NCBI RefSeq assembly: GCF_048548695.1
Contig: NZ_JBLYIF010000016.1
Strand: one strand, 5' to 3'
From: Neptuniibacter sp048548695
Lineage (GTDB): Bacteria > Pseudomonadota > Gammaproteobacteria > Pseudomonadales > Balneatricaceae
DNA length: 52,267 bases
The translations under genes and the position numbers were made by a program. Positions within the stretch are counted from its first letter, which is position 1, and every line of letters starts with the position of its first letter. The notes under the pieces are model-generated. The model made no database searches. It worked only from the letters and a program-made list of their open reading frames with translations, and had not been told where the DNA came from. Of this stretch, positions 26,177 through 35,864 are shown in pieces.

Positions 26177-27508
26177 TTAGCTGGCAGGGATGCGCAATAC
26201 CTGGCCGACCTTGATCTTATCATTTTTAAGCTTATTTTCCCGACGCAATTCCGTCAGAGAAACACCGTTCCGCAATGCAATCACAGACAGAGTATCACCC
26301 CTTTCGACCCGATAGACCCTCTGTTGCGCGGCGCTGTTCTGGGCAATCAGGGTCATAGCCGGCGGTTTACGCGAAAAATGCTCCAGCACACCCTTGTAGA
26401 TGGCGTTGGCCATCCGCTTCTGATAGCTGGACGTTTTCAATTTACTCGCCTCCCCGGGGTTGGAGATAAACCCAGTCTCAACCAGAATGGAAGGAATATC
26501 CGGCGATTTCAGTACCGCAAAGCCCGCCTGTTCAACATAGGCTTTATGCATCCGCGCGAACTGCTTGATATTGCCATGCACCCCAGCGGCAACAACCCGA
26601 CTATCTTCACGACTGGCAGTCATCGACATATCCAATAATACGCCGGCAAGCACATCATCTTTATCTTCCAGGCTAACGCCACCGACACCACCGATCAGAT
26701 CAGCGCTATTCTCTTTGCTTGCCAGCCAACGACCCATCTCGCTACTGGCTCCTCTGGGCGACAGCACCCAAACCGAAGCACCTTTCGCCCGCGGGTCCTT
26801 AAATGCATCAGCGTGGATTGATACAAACAGATCTGCATTGCGCTTGCGCGCCATACCAGTGCGACCGCGCAGGCTGATGTAATAATCACCATCTCGCGTC
26901 ATCTCACCCCGGTAACCGGGCGTTTTATCCAGCAGCCGCTTGAGCTCTCTAGCAATCGCCAGCACGACATCTTTCTCTCGCACCCGGCCCGGGCCAATCG
27001 CCCCCGGATCTTCACCGCCATGGCCTGCATCAATCATAACAACCACATCGCGGCCGGCGACCGGATCGACTGATTTAACCGTTTTCTTGGGTGAAGGGGT
27101 TGTATTGGCTTCGTATAAATCCAGCACCAGCCTGTGACCATACTGATCATTAGGTTTTAGTTCGAAACTTTTTGCCCGCACTTTGTGCCGCAGATCCAGC
27201 ACCAGACGAAGCGTGGAGCCATTCTGACCGGAGCGAACGCGCTGAATGGGCCCCTTAGCCAAATTGAGTTTTTTAGGGTCTGCAGAAATGGAGGCGCGCT
27301 CAACATCCAGCACAATCCGGTCAGGATTATCCAGAGTAAACACCTTGTGCTCCAGCGGACCGGACAGGTCAAATACCAAGCGCGTATGATCCGGTGCCAG
27401 CCAGAGCCGGATATTATTTACATCCGCCGCCTGAGCAGAGACTGTGATCAAGCCCAGTATTGCAAGGCAGAGTAGCTTGCTTAGAGAATGCGCCAGTTTT
27501 GCCCCCAT
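26177..27508 (-). CDS. amiB: N-acetylmuramoyl-L-alanine amidase AmiB
   Basis: A periplasmic zinc amidase that cleaves peptidoglycan during cell separation. The start MGAKLAHSLSK leads a signal peptide ending near AQA-A (about 27), followed by an AMIN domain, an Amidase_3 domain with zinc-site motifs (IDAGHGGEDPGA, SIHADAF, VETGFISN) and a C-terminal LysM domain (YRVERGDTLSVIALRNGVS). Length is 443 residues. The ATG lies 16 bp after tsaE; longer frames would overlap tsaE. Confidence 0.95.
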   Translation of the reverse strand: MGAKLAHSLSKLLCLAILGLITVSAQAADVNNIRLWLAPDHTRLVFDLSGPLEHKVFTLDNPDRIVLDVERASISADPKKLNLAKGPIQRVRSGQNGSTLRLVLDLRHKVRAKSFELKPNDQYGHRLVLDLYEANTTPSPKKTVKSVDPVAGRDVVVMIDAGHGGEDPGAIGPGRVREKDVVLAIARELKRLLDKTPGYRGEMTRDGDYYISLRGRTGMARKRNADLFVSIHADAFKDPRAKGASVWVLSPRGASSEMGRWLASKENSADLIGGVGGVSLEDKDDVLAGVLLDMSMTASREDSRVVAAGVHGNIKQFARMHKAYVEQAGFAVLKSPDIPSILVETGFISNPGEASKLKTSSYQKRMANAIYKGVLEHFSRKPPAMTLIAQNSAAQQRVYRVERGDTLSVIALRNGVSLTELRRENKLKNDKIKVGQVLRIPAS

Positions 27509-27524
27509 CACGCCTTTGATCCGT

Positions 27525-27995
27525 TTATCCCGTTTGCAATAGTTTATCGGCCACTTTTTGTCCAAATTCACTGCAAGCTTGCAACTGCGCCTGCCGCCCC
27601 CTGCCATCGAGGGTCAAATGCACAATCAAATCCGGTTTTGGCAAGATGCCCCGACCCCGCTCAGGCCACTCCACCAGACACAGAGACGAATCATCGAAAT
27701 AATCTCGTATCCCCAGATATTCCAACTCTTCAGGCTCTGCCAGTCGATACAGGTCAAAGTGATATACCTGCCGGCTATTCAATTCGTAGGGTTCGACCAG
27801 GGTATAGGTAGGACTTTTAACGGCCCCTTGATGGCCAAAGCCCTGCAATATACCGCGACACAGGGTCGTTTTGCCCATACCCAAATCACCTTCCAGAAAC
27901 ACCACGCCTGCCGGGCAAAGCGATGCCAGTTGATGACCCAAAGCCACCATGGCATCTTCATCCGGAATTCTCAAGCAATTATTCATGCAAACCAT
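27525..27995 (-). CDS. tsaE: tRNA threonylcarbamoyladenosine biosynthesis protein TsaE
   Basis: The ATPase subunit of the TsaBDE complex that makes t6A37 in tRNA. The 156 residues carry the Walker A motif GDLGMGKTT and the conserved SPTYTLVEPY and HFDLYRL segments. The start overlaps the end of nnr; ATG at 27993-27995 is used because AGG lies six bases upstream, and an ATG three codons later is possible. Confidence 0.95.
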   Translation of the reverse strand: MVCMNNCLRIPDEDAMVALGHQLASLCPAGVVFLEGDLGMGKTTLCRGILQGFGHQGAVKSPTYTLVEPYELNSRQVYHFDLYRLAEPEELEYLGIRDYFDDSSLCLVEWPERGRGILPKPDLIVHLTLDGRGRQAQLQACSEFGQKVADKLLQTG

Positions 27996-29496
27996 TGATT
28001 ACCTGATTGATTTTCAGAAAAAGGTCAGATGCCATTATACCTCTTTCACCTCGCATTTTCGCTACCTGATCCGCCGCCACAGCATGCACATAAACCGCCA
28101 GACGCGCAGCATCTTCTGCCGCTAACCCCTGCCCTAACAGGGCACCACAGATACCGGACAATACATCCCCCATACCCGCTACAGACATCCCTGGATTACC
28201 GGCATTACACAAATGAATCACCTCGCCGGCACAACTCAGGCTACCCGCCCCTTTCAGCACCACAGCACCACCACACAAACGTTGCAGACAGGCAACCGCC
28301 TCAAAGCGGTTAGCCTGTAACTCCGCCACAGGCCGCGCCAGCATGTTCGATGCTTCTCCAGGATGCGGCGTGAATACTGAAGATGCCTGCCGCCCCGTGA
28401 ATAGCCCCTTAATTGCCATCAAATTAAGTGCATCCGCATCCACTACCATCGGTTTGTCCGCTGCCAGGACACACTGCAACATCTGTTCACCCCAGGCACT
28501 CTGGCCCAATCCAGGCCCGATCACCACCACATCCGCTTGGGTCAGCAAGCGGTCTAGATGAGCCATGGTTTCCACACCGTGACTCATCACTTCCGGACAA
28601 CGCGCCAAAGCCGCACTGACATGCGCCTGCCGAGTAGCAAGCGTCACACGCCCCACCCCGGCTCGCAGTGCCGCTTCGGCGGCTAACAACGCAGCACCGC
28701 CCATCCCTAGCTCACCGCCCACCACCAACAGGTGACCACAGAGTCCCTTGTGGGCATTGCGACAGCGCCTTGGCAACAGCTCTGCCAGATCATCTGCACC
28801 CGTCCGGAACACCTGCACCGGCACTTCGTCATACACCTCTTCTGGCAGATGCAAACTGTCAAACAGCACCTGGCCACTGAATTCGGACCCGTCGGCCGTC
28901 AGCAGACCGCGGTTCAGACCAATAAAGCTGAGGGTCATATCGGCTCTGACCGCCTGACCCAAAACCATACCGGTATCGGCACACAAACCGGACGGTATAT
29001 CCACCGCCATGACCGGTTTGCCGCAACGATTGATACGTTTGATTGCTGTCAAAAACGGCTCCCTGACACTGCCTTGCAAACCCGTGCCCAGCAACGCATC
29101 CACAATAACGTCTCCGGTCAGTTCGCTGCGATCAGTAAACGTCTCAGGAACAAGGTTAGTCGTAAGCAGGTGCTGCCAGGCCTGCAAGGCCTCACCCTGC
29201 AAACTTGCAGCAAAATCGGAATAGCCGACACACAGCAACTGCACACTGATACCCTGCTGATGCGCCAGCGCAGCAACCACAAAACCATCACCACCGTTAT
29301 TGCCACTGCCAGCGAGAATCGTAAGACTGGCAAGACTGGGAAATCTAGCCTGCAATACAGCAAAAACCGCATGCCCGGCGCGCTGCATCAGCCGGTAACC
29401 CGGTATACCGAACTGCTCAATCGCGGTACGATCCAGCAGGCGAGTTTGTTCAGCCGTGTATAATGGAGCTGGCAGTTGAGCCCTGTTGTGCGACAT
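27979..29496 (-). CDS. nnr: Bifunctional NAD(P)H-hydrate epimerase/dehydratase
   Basis: Repairs hydrated NADH and NADPH: the N-terminal YjeF_N domain epimerises the hydrate (GSGNNGGDGFVVA), and the C-terminal carbohydrate-kinase-like domain dehydrates it using ADP (VVIGPGLGQ, NAGNPGMSVAGMGDVLSG). The 505-residue fused form is like E. coli Nnr. It leads the tsaE-amiB-mutL-miaA-hfq chain and diverges from queG. The same order occurs in E. coli. Confidence 0.96.
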   Translation of the reverse strand: MSHNRAQLPAPLYTAEQTRLLDRTAIEQFGIPGYRLMQRAGHAVFAVLQARFPSLASLTILAGSGNNGGDGFVVAALAHQQGISVQLLCVGYSDFAASLQGEALQAWQHLLTTNLVPETFTDRSELTGDVIVDALLGTGLQGSVREPFLTAIKRINRCGKPVMAVDIPSGLCADTGMVLGQAVRADMTLSFIGLNRGLLTADGSEFSGQVLFDSLHLPEEVYDEVPVQVFRTGADDLAELLPRRCRNAHKGLCGHLLVVGGELGMGGAALLAAEAALRAGVGRVTLATRQAHVSAALARCPEVMSHGVETMAHLDRLLTQADVVVIGPGLGQSAWGEQMLQCVLAADKPMVVDADALNLMAIKGLFTGRQASSVFTPHPGEASNMLARPVAELQANRFEAVACLQRLCGGAVVLKGAGSLSCAGEVIHLCNAGNPGMSVAGMGDVLSGICGALLGQGLAAEDAARLAVYVHAVAADQVAKMRGERGIMASDLFLKINQVINGLHE

Positions 29497-29546
29497 CGGG
29501 TGTTCACCACGCTTATTTTTTAGTCACATTATGAGGAATCCGGCCA

Positions 29547-30680
29547 GTGCCCGGCAAGTCTGAATATAGCGCGCAACAACTGGCCGCGCTGGCCGCCCAG
29601 ATTAAACAATGGGCACAAGAGCTGGGCTTTCAGCAATGCGGCATTACGGATCTCAACACCGCCGCTGAACAGCCACATTACGAAGCCTGGCTTGCCGCAC
29701 AATATCACGGCGAAATGAACTACCTGGAAAACCATGCAGAATTACGCTTTGACCCAGCCAGGCTGGTTCCTGGTACACAACGTGTTATCTGCGTTCGCAT
29801 GGATTACCTCCCACCCGATACCGCCCCGGTGGCAAATCTGGAACAACCAGACCAGGCCTATGTTGCCCGCTACACCCTGGGGCGGGACTACCACAAGCTG
29901 ATCCGTAAACGACTCACCACTTTAGGCAAAAAAATCCAGGCAGCTACCGGCAGCGAGACGTGGCGTGGTTTTGTCGATAGTGCCCCCATTCTTGAACGCC
30001 CCCTAGCCCAACGAGCAGGACTGGGCTGGCAGGGTAAGCATACACTGATACTCAACCGCCATGCCGGCTCACTGTTTTTCCTTGGCGAATTACTGACCGA
30101 GCTACCACTGCCAGTTGATGCTCCCTACCCCAGTAACCACTGTGGCGAATGTCGCGCCTGCCTGGATATCTGTCCGACGCAGGCATTTCCAGAGCCGTAT
30201 ATCCTGGATGCCCGGCGCTGTATCTCATACCTGACCATAGAGCTGAAAGGCGCCATACCAGAAGCGCTACGCCCGCTGATGGGCAACCGTATTTTTGGCT
30301 GTGATGACTGCCAGCTCATCTGCCCCTGGAACCGCTTTGCCAAACCGACTGCGGAAGCCGATTTTCAACCCCGACATAATCTGGATAAGCACGCATTAGT
30401 TGAACTATTCCTGTGGGATGAAACGACTTTTCTGAAGCGAACCGAAGGCTCAGCGATACGCCGGACCGGTTATGAAGGCTGGTTAAGAAATATTGCCGTG
30501 GCTTTAGGTAACAGCCGGGGCGGAGAAACCGTCACAGCCGCCCTACAGCAACGACTGGATGACCCATCTGCAGTGGTGCGAGAGCATGTGGATTGGGCAC
30601 TGAAGCAGCTTAAAACCGCAGAACAACAACACACTACACCGTTATTGTTCCACCCCAGAAAAGACAAATTAATGTTTTAA
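29547..30680 (+). CDS. queG: Epoxyqueuosine reductase QueG
   Basis: A cobalamin-dependent iron-sulfur enzyme performing the last step of queuosine synthesis on tRNA. The two [4Fe-4S] ligand sets are visible in CGECRACLDICPTQAF plus RRCISYLT, and FGCDDCQLICPWN. The C-terminal part resembles a HEAT-like repeat (DDPSAVVREHVDWALKQL). The 377-residue frame starts at GTG with GAGG upstream. It diverges from nnr with a 50-bp gap and converges on orn. Confidence 0.95.
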   Translation: MPGKSEYSAQQLAALAAQIKQWAQELGFQQCGITDLNTAAEQPHYEAWLAAQYHGEMNYLENHAELRFDPARLVPGTQRVICVRMDYLPPDTAPVANLEQPDQAYVARYTLGRDYHKLIRKRLTTLGKKIQAATGSETWRGFVDSAPILERPLAQRAGLGWQGKHTLILNRHAGSLFFLGELLTELPLPVDAPYPSNHCGECRACLDICPTQAFPEPYILDARRCISYLTIELKGAIPEALRPLMGNRIFGCDDCQLICPWNRFAKPTAEADFQPRHNLDKHALVELFLWDETTFLKRTEGSAIRRTGYEGWLRNIAVALGNSRGGETVTAALQQRLDDPSAVVREHVDWALKQLKTAEQQHTTPLLFHPRKDKLMF

Positions 30681-30694
30681 CGGCACCTGGCGCA

Positions 30695-31237
30695 TCAAGC
30701 CTTGAGGAAGTGCTCACGATAGTGCTGCAATTCAGCGATGGAGTCGCGTATATCATCCATGGCCAGGTGCGAGCCTTTTTTGACCACACCTTCTGCCACG
30801 TCTGGCCGCCAGCGTTTAGCCAGTTCTTTTAAAGTGCTCACATCAAGGTTTCGGTAGTGAAAGAAAGCTTCGAGTTCAGACATATAGCGCCAGAGAAAAC
30901 GCCGGTCCTGGCCAATACTGTTACCACACATCGGTGACGCACCGGCTGGCAGATACTGACGCAAAAATTCAAGGGTCTGTTGTTCTGCCTCGGCAACACT
31001 GATGTTGCTGTCGAGAACTCGCTGAGTTAAACCGGACTGGCCATGTTGATGGGTACACCACTCATCCATAGCATCCATGACAGCCGCAGGCTGATGAATG
31101 ACCAGGGAAGGGCCTTCGGCCAGCACCTTAAGGTCAGCATCGGTGACGATTGTTGCTATCTCAATGATCACATCGGTATCCGGGTTGAGGCCGGTCATTT
31201 CCAGGTCAAGCCAGATCAGGTTACTGTCGTTCACCAC
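30695..31237 (-). CDS. orn: Oligoribonuclease
   Basis: A DEDDh 3'-5' exonuclease that degrades two-nucleotide RNAs, including pGpG from cyclic-di-GMP turnover. Active-site residues are visible in WLDLEMTGL (D and E), CGNSIGQDRRF and HLAMDDIRDS. I use the GTG at 31235-31237 because GGAGG lies six bases upstream; the GTG two codons earlier abuts the ribosome site and the next codon is also GTG. Length is 180 residues. It diverges from rsgA as in E. coli. Confidence 0.96.
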   Translation of the reverse strand: MVNDSNLIWLDLEMTGLNPDTDVIIEIATIVTDADLKVLAEGPSLVIHQPAAVMDAMDEWCTHQHGQSGLTQRVLDSNISVAEAEQQTLEFLRQYLPAGASPMCGNSIGQDRRFLWRYMSELEAFFHYRNLDVSTLKELAKRWRPDVAEGVVKKGSHLAMDDIRDSIAELQHYREHFLKA

Positions 31238-31362
31238 CCACACCCTCCAATATTTGCGGCAGCCACTGTCAATCTGATGTCCGATAGAATACCTTAACCG
31301 CTCTCAACTTGCTTAATTTAAGAGGATTTTCCGGAATTGCCCCGGCAACTCTGTTTGAAACC

Positions 31363-32388
31363 ATGAGTAAACGTAAGCTCAGCCGCAAGCAAAACTGGCG
31401 GATTCAGAAGATTCAAGATGAACGGGCAGCCCGGGCAGCCCGTAAAGATGCACAGATTGATGCTCAGCTCGACAGCAGCGATCTCGGTCCCGAGCAAGCA
31501 GGGCTGATCATCTCCCATTTTGGCAAACAGGTTGATGTTGAGCCAGAAACCCCGGAATTTAGTGGCGAAATTGTCCGCTGCCACCTGCGTACCAATCTGG
31601 GGCAGTTGGTCACTGGCGATCAGGTGATCTGGCGGCGCGGCAAGGATACTGGCGTTGTCGTAGCTGCACTGCCCCGCAATAGTGAGCTACTGCGCCCCAA
31701 TCCTTACGGAGATATGAAACCGGTTGCGGCGAACATCGACTCGATCATTATCACCGTTGCGGTAGAACCGACACCACATGCCAATCTGATCGACCGTTAT
31801 CTGGTTGCTGCGGAACTCAGTCAGATTGAGCCGGTCATCCTGATGAACAAAACTGACCTACTCACCGATAACAACCGCGCAGCCATCGACAGCCTACTAC
31901 AAGGCTACCGTGATATCGGTTATCAGGTACTCACCGCCTCATCAGCAAACGACGAAGGCTTAAAGGCATTAAAAAATTACCTTAGCCAGAGGATCAATGT
32001 ATTTGTCGGTCAATCCGGGGTAGGCAAATCCTCACTGATCAATTCGCTGTTGCCCGGGGTTGATCTAAAAACCGGCGAACTCTCAACTCAAACACGAAAA
32101 GGCCGACATACTACGACAACAGCGCGATTGTTCCATTTCCCTGACGGCGGTGATTTGATCGACTCCCCGGGAATTCGCGAGTTTGGCCTGTGGCATATCA
32201 AGGCAGAGGATGTGATCGACGGATTCCGCGAATTACGCCCACTGGCGGGGCAGTGCCGGTTCCGTGACTGTCAACATGAGCAGGAGCCGGACTGCGCTCT
32301 GCGTCAAGCCGTTGAGGAAGGCAAAGTCAGCACCGCTCGCTGGAACAGTTACCGTAACATACTTGGTTCAATCGACATGAATGGCTAA
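31363..32388 (+). CDS. rsgA: Ribosome small-subunit GTPase RsgA
   Basis: A circularly permuted GTPase that checks late 30S assembly. The order of motifs is G4 (MNKTDLL), G1 (GQSGVGKSS), G2/G3 (DSPGIREFG), followed by a zinc finger (CRFRDCQHEQEPDCALR). I start at MSKRKLSRKQNWRIQKIQ, the family N-terminus, giving 341 residues; the ribosome site is weak. It is closely followed by the HDOD gene, three bases after its stop. Confidence 0.96.
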   Translation: MSKRKLSRKQNWRIQKIQDERAARAARKDAQIDAQLDSSDLGPEQAGLIISHFGKQVDVEPETPEFSGEIVRCHLRTNLGQLVTGDQVIWRRGKDTGVVVAALPRNSELLRPNPYGDMKPVAANIDSIIITVAVEPTPHANLIDRYLVAAELSQIEPVILMNKTDLLTDNNRAAIDSLLQGYRDIGYQVLTASSANDEGLKALKNYLSQRINVFVGQSGVGKSSLINSLLPGVDLKTGELSTQTRKGRHTTTTARLFHFPDGGDLIDSPGIREFGLWHIKAEDVIDGFRELRPLAGQCRFRDCQHEQEPDCALRQAVEEGKVSTARWNSYRNILGSIDMNG

Positions 32389-32391
32389 CGC

Positions 32392-34026
32392 GTGACAGAT
32401 AAACAGCCCGAGACCAACACAGCCCCGGCGAACCAGCAAGACTGGGTAGCGTTTTTGCAGGAGAAATCCCTGCCGATACGCAACAGTGTACTTATGCGAC
32501 TGCAGCGCAAACTGCAGGACCCAGACGCCTCGTTGCATGATATCGGTCTGGTCGTGCGGGCCGACCCGTCGCTGTGCCTGGCGGTGGTAAAGACCGCCGC
32601 CACACGCCACCAGGCTATCAACTCCCGGGTTACCAGTCTCGATCATGCGATTAATTCACTGGGCCTGAATGAACTATCGGCACTGCGTTACCAGCTGACG
32701 CCGCACCGCCTCAGCGCCAAAAGCGTGGCACAGAAAATGTATTTCCGCTCCCTTGCAATCAGTCACCATGCTTCCGTGCAGTGCTCGAAATGGCTGAGCC
32801 AGCGTAAATCACCGTTCATGGAGGAGTCTTGTCTGGCCACTCTGTTCTACGGGGTCGGCTACTGGTTCCTGTGGCAGCATGCCACCCAGCATATGTGTGA
32901 GATCCAGATTCGCATCCGTGAGCAACAACGCGAGCCACAGCTGGCAGAAAATGACGTACTGGGCTGCACTGTCGATCAAATCAGTTCAGGATTACTGCAA
33001 GCTTGGGGCATCTCAGATCTGGCTCAGGAAGGCCTGGAACATAACGAGGTGAGCAACCGCCAAGTCATGCGCCAGCTACACCGGCGCGCACTGGACGAAA
33101 ACAGTTTAAGCACAGAAGCCCGCCGCGAAGTTAACCTGCTGATTCAGCAAAAGTTCTTCCCAATAAAACTGGCCAACTGGCTGGCACAAAACGTTGATCT
33201 CGGCTGGCAGCGTCCCGGCACTATACAGGTCGTGGATGTCATCAACGACTTCCTGAAAAGTAATATCACGGCCACGCAAACCCTGCTGCATACCACTTGC
33301 GTGGCAGCCGCTCGGCTGTACCATGTACCGGGCACCCTGGCACCGGCAGCCGAGCTACTGATGCTGCCTTCCAGTCACACAATCAATTATCGACTGGAAC
33401 CCACTGAAGCCGAAACACTGAAACTGCAGCCAGCCCTTAGAACGGCCGAGAACGAACCGTCTGAGCCAGCGGGACCGCTACATAATAATCCGATTGATCC
33501 TGAACACCTGCAACGTTCAACACAGCGGTTAACGCAGGTAGAGCAGTGCTTCCAGCAACCCAAAGAAGTATTGCGTGAATTGCTGAGCGCCCTGAGCCGT
33601 GGTCTGGGATTTGAACGTGCCGCATTGTATATCATCAACCCGCGCCACCAGAGCCTGAAAACTGCATTCAGTCTTGGTTTCCCCGATCAACATCCAGTTA
33701 CCCGGTTCAGTTTCGACTACCAGATCCCCAGCTTGCTTAAACAGCTGAGCGAGCAAGCAAAAGTGGTAAGCATTCGTCCGGAACACCGACAGAAAGTCCT
33801 GCGTTTTCTGCCAGAGGCTTACCAACAATGGTCACCGGTAAACGGCTTTATACTCCTGTCGGTTTTTAGTGATAATCAGCCCGTCGCTATTGTACATGTT
33901 GACTGCGGCATGGGCGGCGATCGTATCAGTGACCAACAGCACCAGGCCGTTATCAAACTCGCCCATCTGACCAGCCAGGGATTAACCTTACTGCAGCAGC
34001 GAAAAGCCACTGCAGAGGTGAAATAA
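32392..34026 (+). CDS. HDOD-domain protein with C-terminal GAF-like domain
   Basis: A 544-residue cytoplasmic protein of unassigned function. Residues about 20-230 resemble an HDOD domain (LMRLQRKLQDPDASLHDIG, ADPSLCLAVVKTA), a degenerate HD-type fold found in signalling proteins. A linker rich in Glu, Pro and Asn follows (about 340-375), then a GAF-like domain (about 385-535: ELLSALSRGLGFERAALYI, IVHVDCGMGGDRIS). The start is GTG, three bases after the rsgA stop, so it is probably cotranscribed with rsgA and perhaps rhdA-psd. No output or enzyme domain is seen. It may sense a ligand or bind partners. Confidence 0.75.
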   Translation: MTDKQPETNTAPANQQDWVAFLQEKSLPIRNSVLMRLQRKLQDPDASLHDIGLVVRADPSLCLAVVKTAATRHQAINSRVTSLDHAINSLGLNELSALRYQLTPHRLSAKSVAQKMYFRSLAISHHASVQCSKWLSQRKSPFMEESCLATLFYGVGYWFLWQHATQHMCEIQIRIREQQREPQLAENDVLGCTVDQISSGLLQAWGISDLAQEGLEHNEVSNRQVMRQLHRRALDENSLSTEARREVNLLIQQKFFPIKLANWLAQNVDLGWQRPGTIQVVDVINDFLKSNITATQTLLHTTCVAAARLYHVPGTLAPAAELLMLPSSHTINYRLEPTEAETLKLQPALRTAENEPSEPAGPLHNNPIDPEHLQRSTQRLTQVEQCFQQPKEVLRELLSALSRGLGFERAALYIINPRHQSLKTAFSLGFPDQHPVTRFSFDYQIPSLLKQLSEQAKVVSIRPEHRQKVLRFLPEAYQQWSPVNGFILLSVFSDNQPVAIVHVDCGMGGDRISDQQHQAVIKLAHLTSQGLTLLQQRKATAEVK

Positions 34027-34075
34027 CCCATTGAACCCAGTATATTAGCCGCGAAGCCATCTGCAGGAGCCCATG

Positions 34076-34891
34076 ATGTCGCTGCCCGTGTTAATTGAAC
34101 CGAGCCAACTGGCCACGTTGCTGGACCAGCCCAATCTGATCATTGTTGATCTATCCAGCATCGAAACCTACCAGCAGGGCCACATCCCAGGCGCCATTCA
34201 TCTGCCCTCAGCACGCTTATTGCGGGGCGAAGGTGATATCCCAAACAAAGCACCGACAGCAAACCAGCTCCAAGCCTTATGCCACTCACTGGGTCTAACA
34301 CCCGATGATCAAGTTATCGCGTATGACGATCAAGGCGGCCCCTGGGCAGGTCGACTGATGTGGACCCTGAACCTGCTGGGACATGACGCCTGTTCCGTGT
34401 TGAATGGCCAGCTGCCTGGCTGGCTGGCTGCAGGCTTGCAATTAGAACAAGGCAGCAATGCTGCTAAAACCTCTGACCCTTACCCAATATCACTACAGAC
34501 GCATTTAGTGGCCGATGCGGCTTACATCCTGGCGCACCTCAATGATCAGCAGACACAGATCTGGGATGCCCGCGCAGCAGATGAATACCGCGGTGAGAAG
34601 GTGATCAATGTTAAACGCGGTGGCCACATCCCCGGTGCCATCAATTTGGAATGGACCGATTGCCTGGAAAGTCTGGCAATGCCACGGCTTAAATCAAAAA
34701 CTGAGTTACAGCAGATACTGCAACAAAAGGGACTCGAGCCCCACGCAGAGATCATAACCCACTGCCAGACCCATCGTCGTTCTGGGCTAACCTATCTGGT
34801 CGCTCGGCACCTGGGCATCAACTCCATTCGATGTTATGACGGCTCCTGGTTTGAATGGGGCAACCTGTCTGACACCCCCATTGAGGTGTAA
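34076..34891 (+). CDS. rhdA: Thiosulfate sulfurtransferase (rhodanese) RhdA
   Basis: A two-domain rhodanese transferring sulfane sulfur from thiosulfate to acceptors. The catalytic loop is CQTHRR, with the cysteine at position 230 when the ATG at 34076 is used; this equals the catalytic position of Azotobacter RhdA and is supported by AGGAG six bases upstream. The N-terminal domain lacks a loop cysteine, as expected. Length is 271 residues. It lies just upstream of psd, the Pseudomonas arrangement. Confidence 0.92.
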   Translation: MSLPVLIEPSQLATLLDQPNLIIVDLSSIETYQQGHIPGAIHLPSARLLRGEGDIPNKAPTANQLQALCHSLGLTPDDQVIAYDDQGGPWAGRLMWTLNLLGHDACSVLNGQLPGWLAAGLQLEQGSNAAKTSDPYPISLQTHLVADAAYILAHLNDQQTQIWDARAADEYRGEKVINVKRGGHIPGAINLEWTDCLESLAMPRLKSKTELQQILQQKGLEPHAEIITHCQTHRRSGLTYLVARHLGINSIRCYDGSWFEWGNLSDTPIEV

Positions 34892-34900
34892 ATCGCTAGC

Positions 34901-35776
34901 ATGAAAAATTTCACAACCCGACTCTTTATTCTACTCCAACACCTCCTACCACAACACTTATTGTCGCGTTTGGTCGGACATCTTGCTGCCAGCCACACTT
35001 TCTGGCTAAAAAACCTATTTATAAACTGGTTTGTACGCCAATACGATATCGACATGAGTCAGGCCCAGGAAGAGCGGCCCACTGCATACCGTTGCTTTAA
35101 CGACTTTTTCACCCGGGAACTAAAACCCGGCATCCGGCCCATTGATAGCACACCCGGCAGCATTGTCAGTCCTGCGGATGGTGCTATTTCGCAGCTCGGC
35201 GACATTGATTACGGCCGTATTTTTCAAGCCAAAGGGCGCAGCTACAGCCTGACGGCACTGCTTGGCGGTGACAGTAAAGCCGCGGCGGCTTTTGTGAATG
35301 GCCAGTTCGCCACAGTTTATCTCTCGCCCCGCGATTACCACCGGGTGCACATGCCTTTGGATGGCACATTAACCCGCACAATATATGTACCCGGTGATCT
35401 GTTTTCAGTAAACCAAACCACCGCCGAGGGCGTTGAGCACTTGTTCTCTCGTAATGAGCGTCTGGTGGCATTTTTTGATACTGAACTGGGTCCCATGGCG
35501 ATGGTAATGGTAGGTGCAATGATTGTTGCCGGCATTGAAACAGTCTGGTCAGGCATTGAAGCCCCTCGACAGAAACAACCGGTCAATAAGCTCTACAATC
35601 AAACACCCGAGGTCGTGGTACTGAAAAAAGGCGAGGAAATGGGACGCTTTTATCTGGGATCCACTGTTATTCTGCTGTTTGGACCAAATGTTATGCAGTG
35701 GCAGACCGAGCTAAGTGCCAACAGCCCGGTAATGTTAGGCCAACAGCTGGGCACAGCACAGCAAAATACTGTGTAA
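34901..35776 (+). CDS. psd: Phosphatidylserine decarboxylase proenzyme
   Basis: Makes phosphatidylethanolamine at the inner membrane; the proenzyme cleaves itself to form a pyruvoyl group. The cleavage site LGST is present with the serine at about 254. Other conserved segments are NDFFTRELKP, SPADGAI and YLSPRDYHRVHMP. Length is 291 residues, like the E. coli type I enzyme. It lies nine bases after rhdA. Confidence 0.96.
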   Translation: MKNFTTRLFILLQHLLPQHLLSRLVGHLAASHTFWLKNLFINWFVRQYDIDMSQAQEERPTAYRCFNDFFTRELKPGIRPIDSTPGSIVSPADGAISQLGDIDYGRIFQAKGRSYSLTALLGGDSKAAAAFVNGQFATVYLSPRDYHRVHMPLDGTLTRTIYVPGDLFSVNQTTAEGVEHLFSRNERLVAFFDTELGPMAMVMVGAMIVAGIETVWSGIEAPRQKQPVNKLYNQTPEVVVLKKGEEMGRFYLGSTVILLFGPNVMQWQTELSANSPVMLGQQLGTAQQNTV

Positions 35777-35864
35777 GGGCCTTGATTTTTGCAGCCAGAC
35801 GCCCCAGATATATGAGTTACTCGACCCCTGATTAACGGGTCAGTCAACGCCTCGTCAATACCCT

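Noticed and set aside
35821..35844. GACCC/GGGTC hairpin between psd and ygfZ as a terminator
   Set aside because: Only 5 bp of stem and no T run; not enough support.
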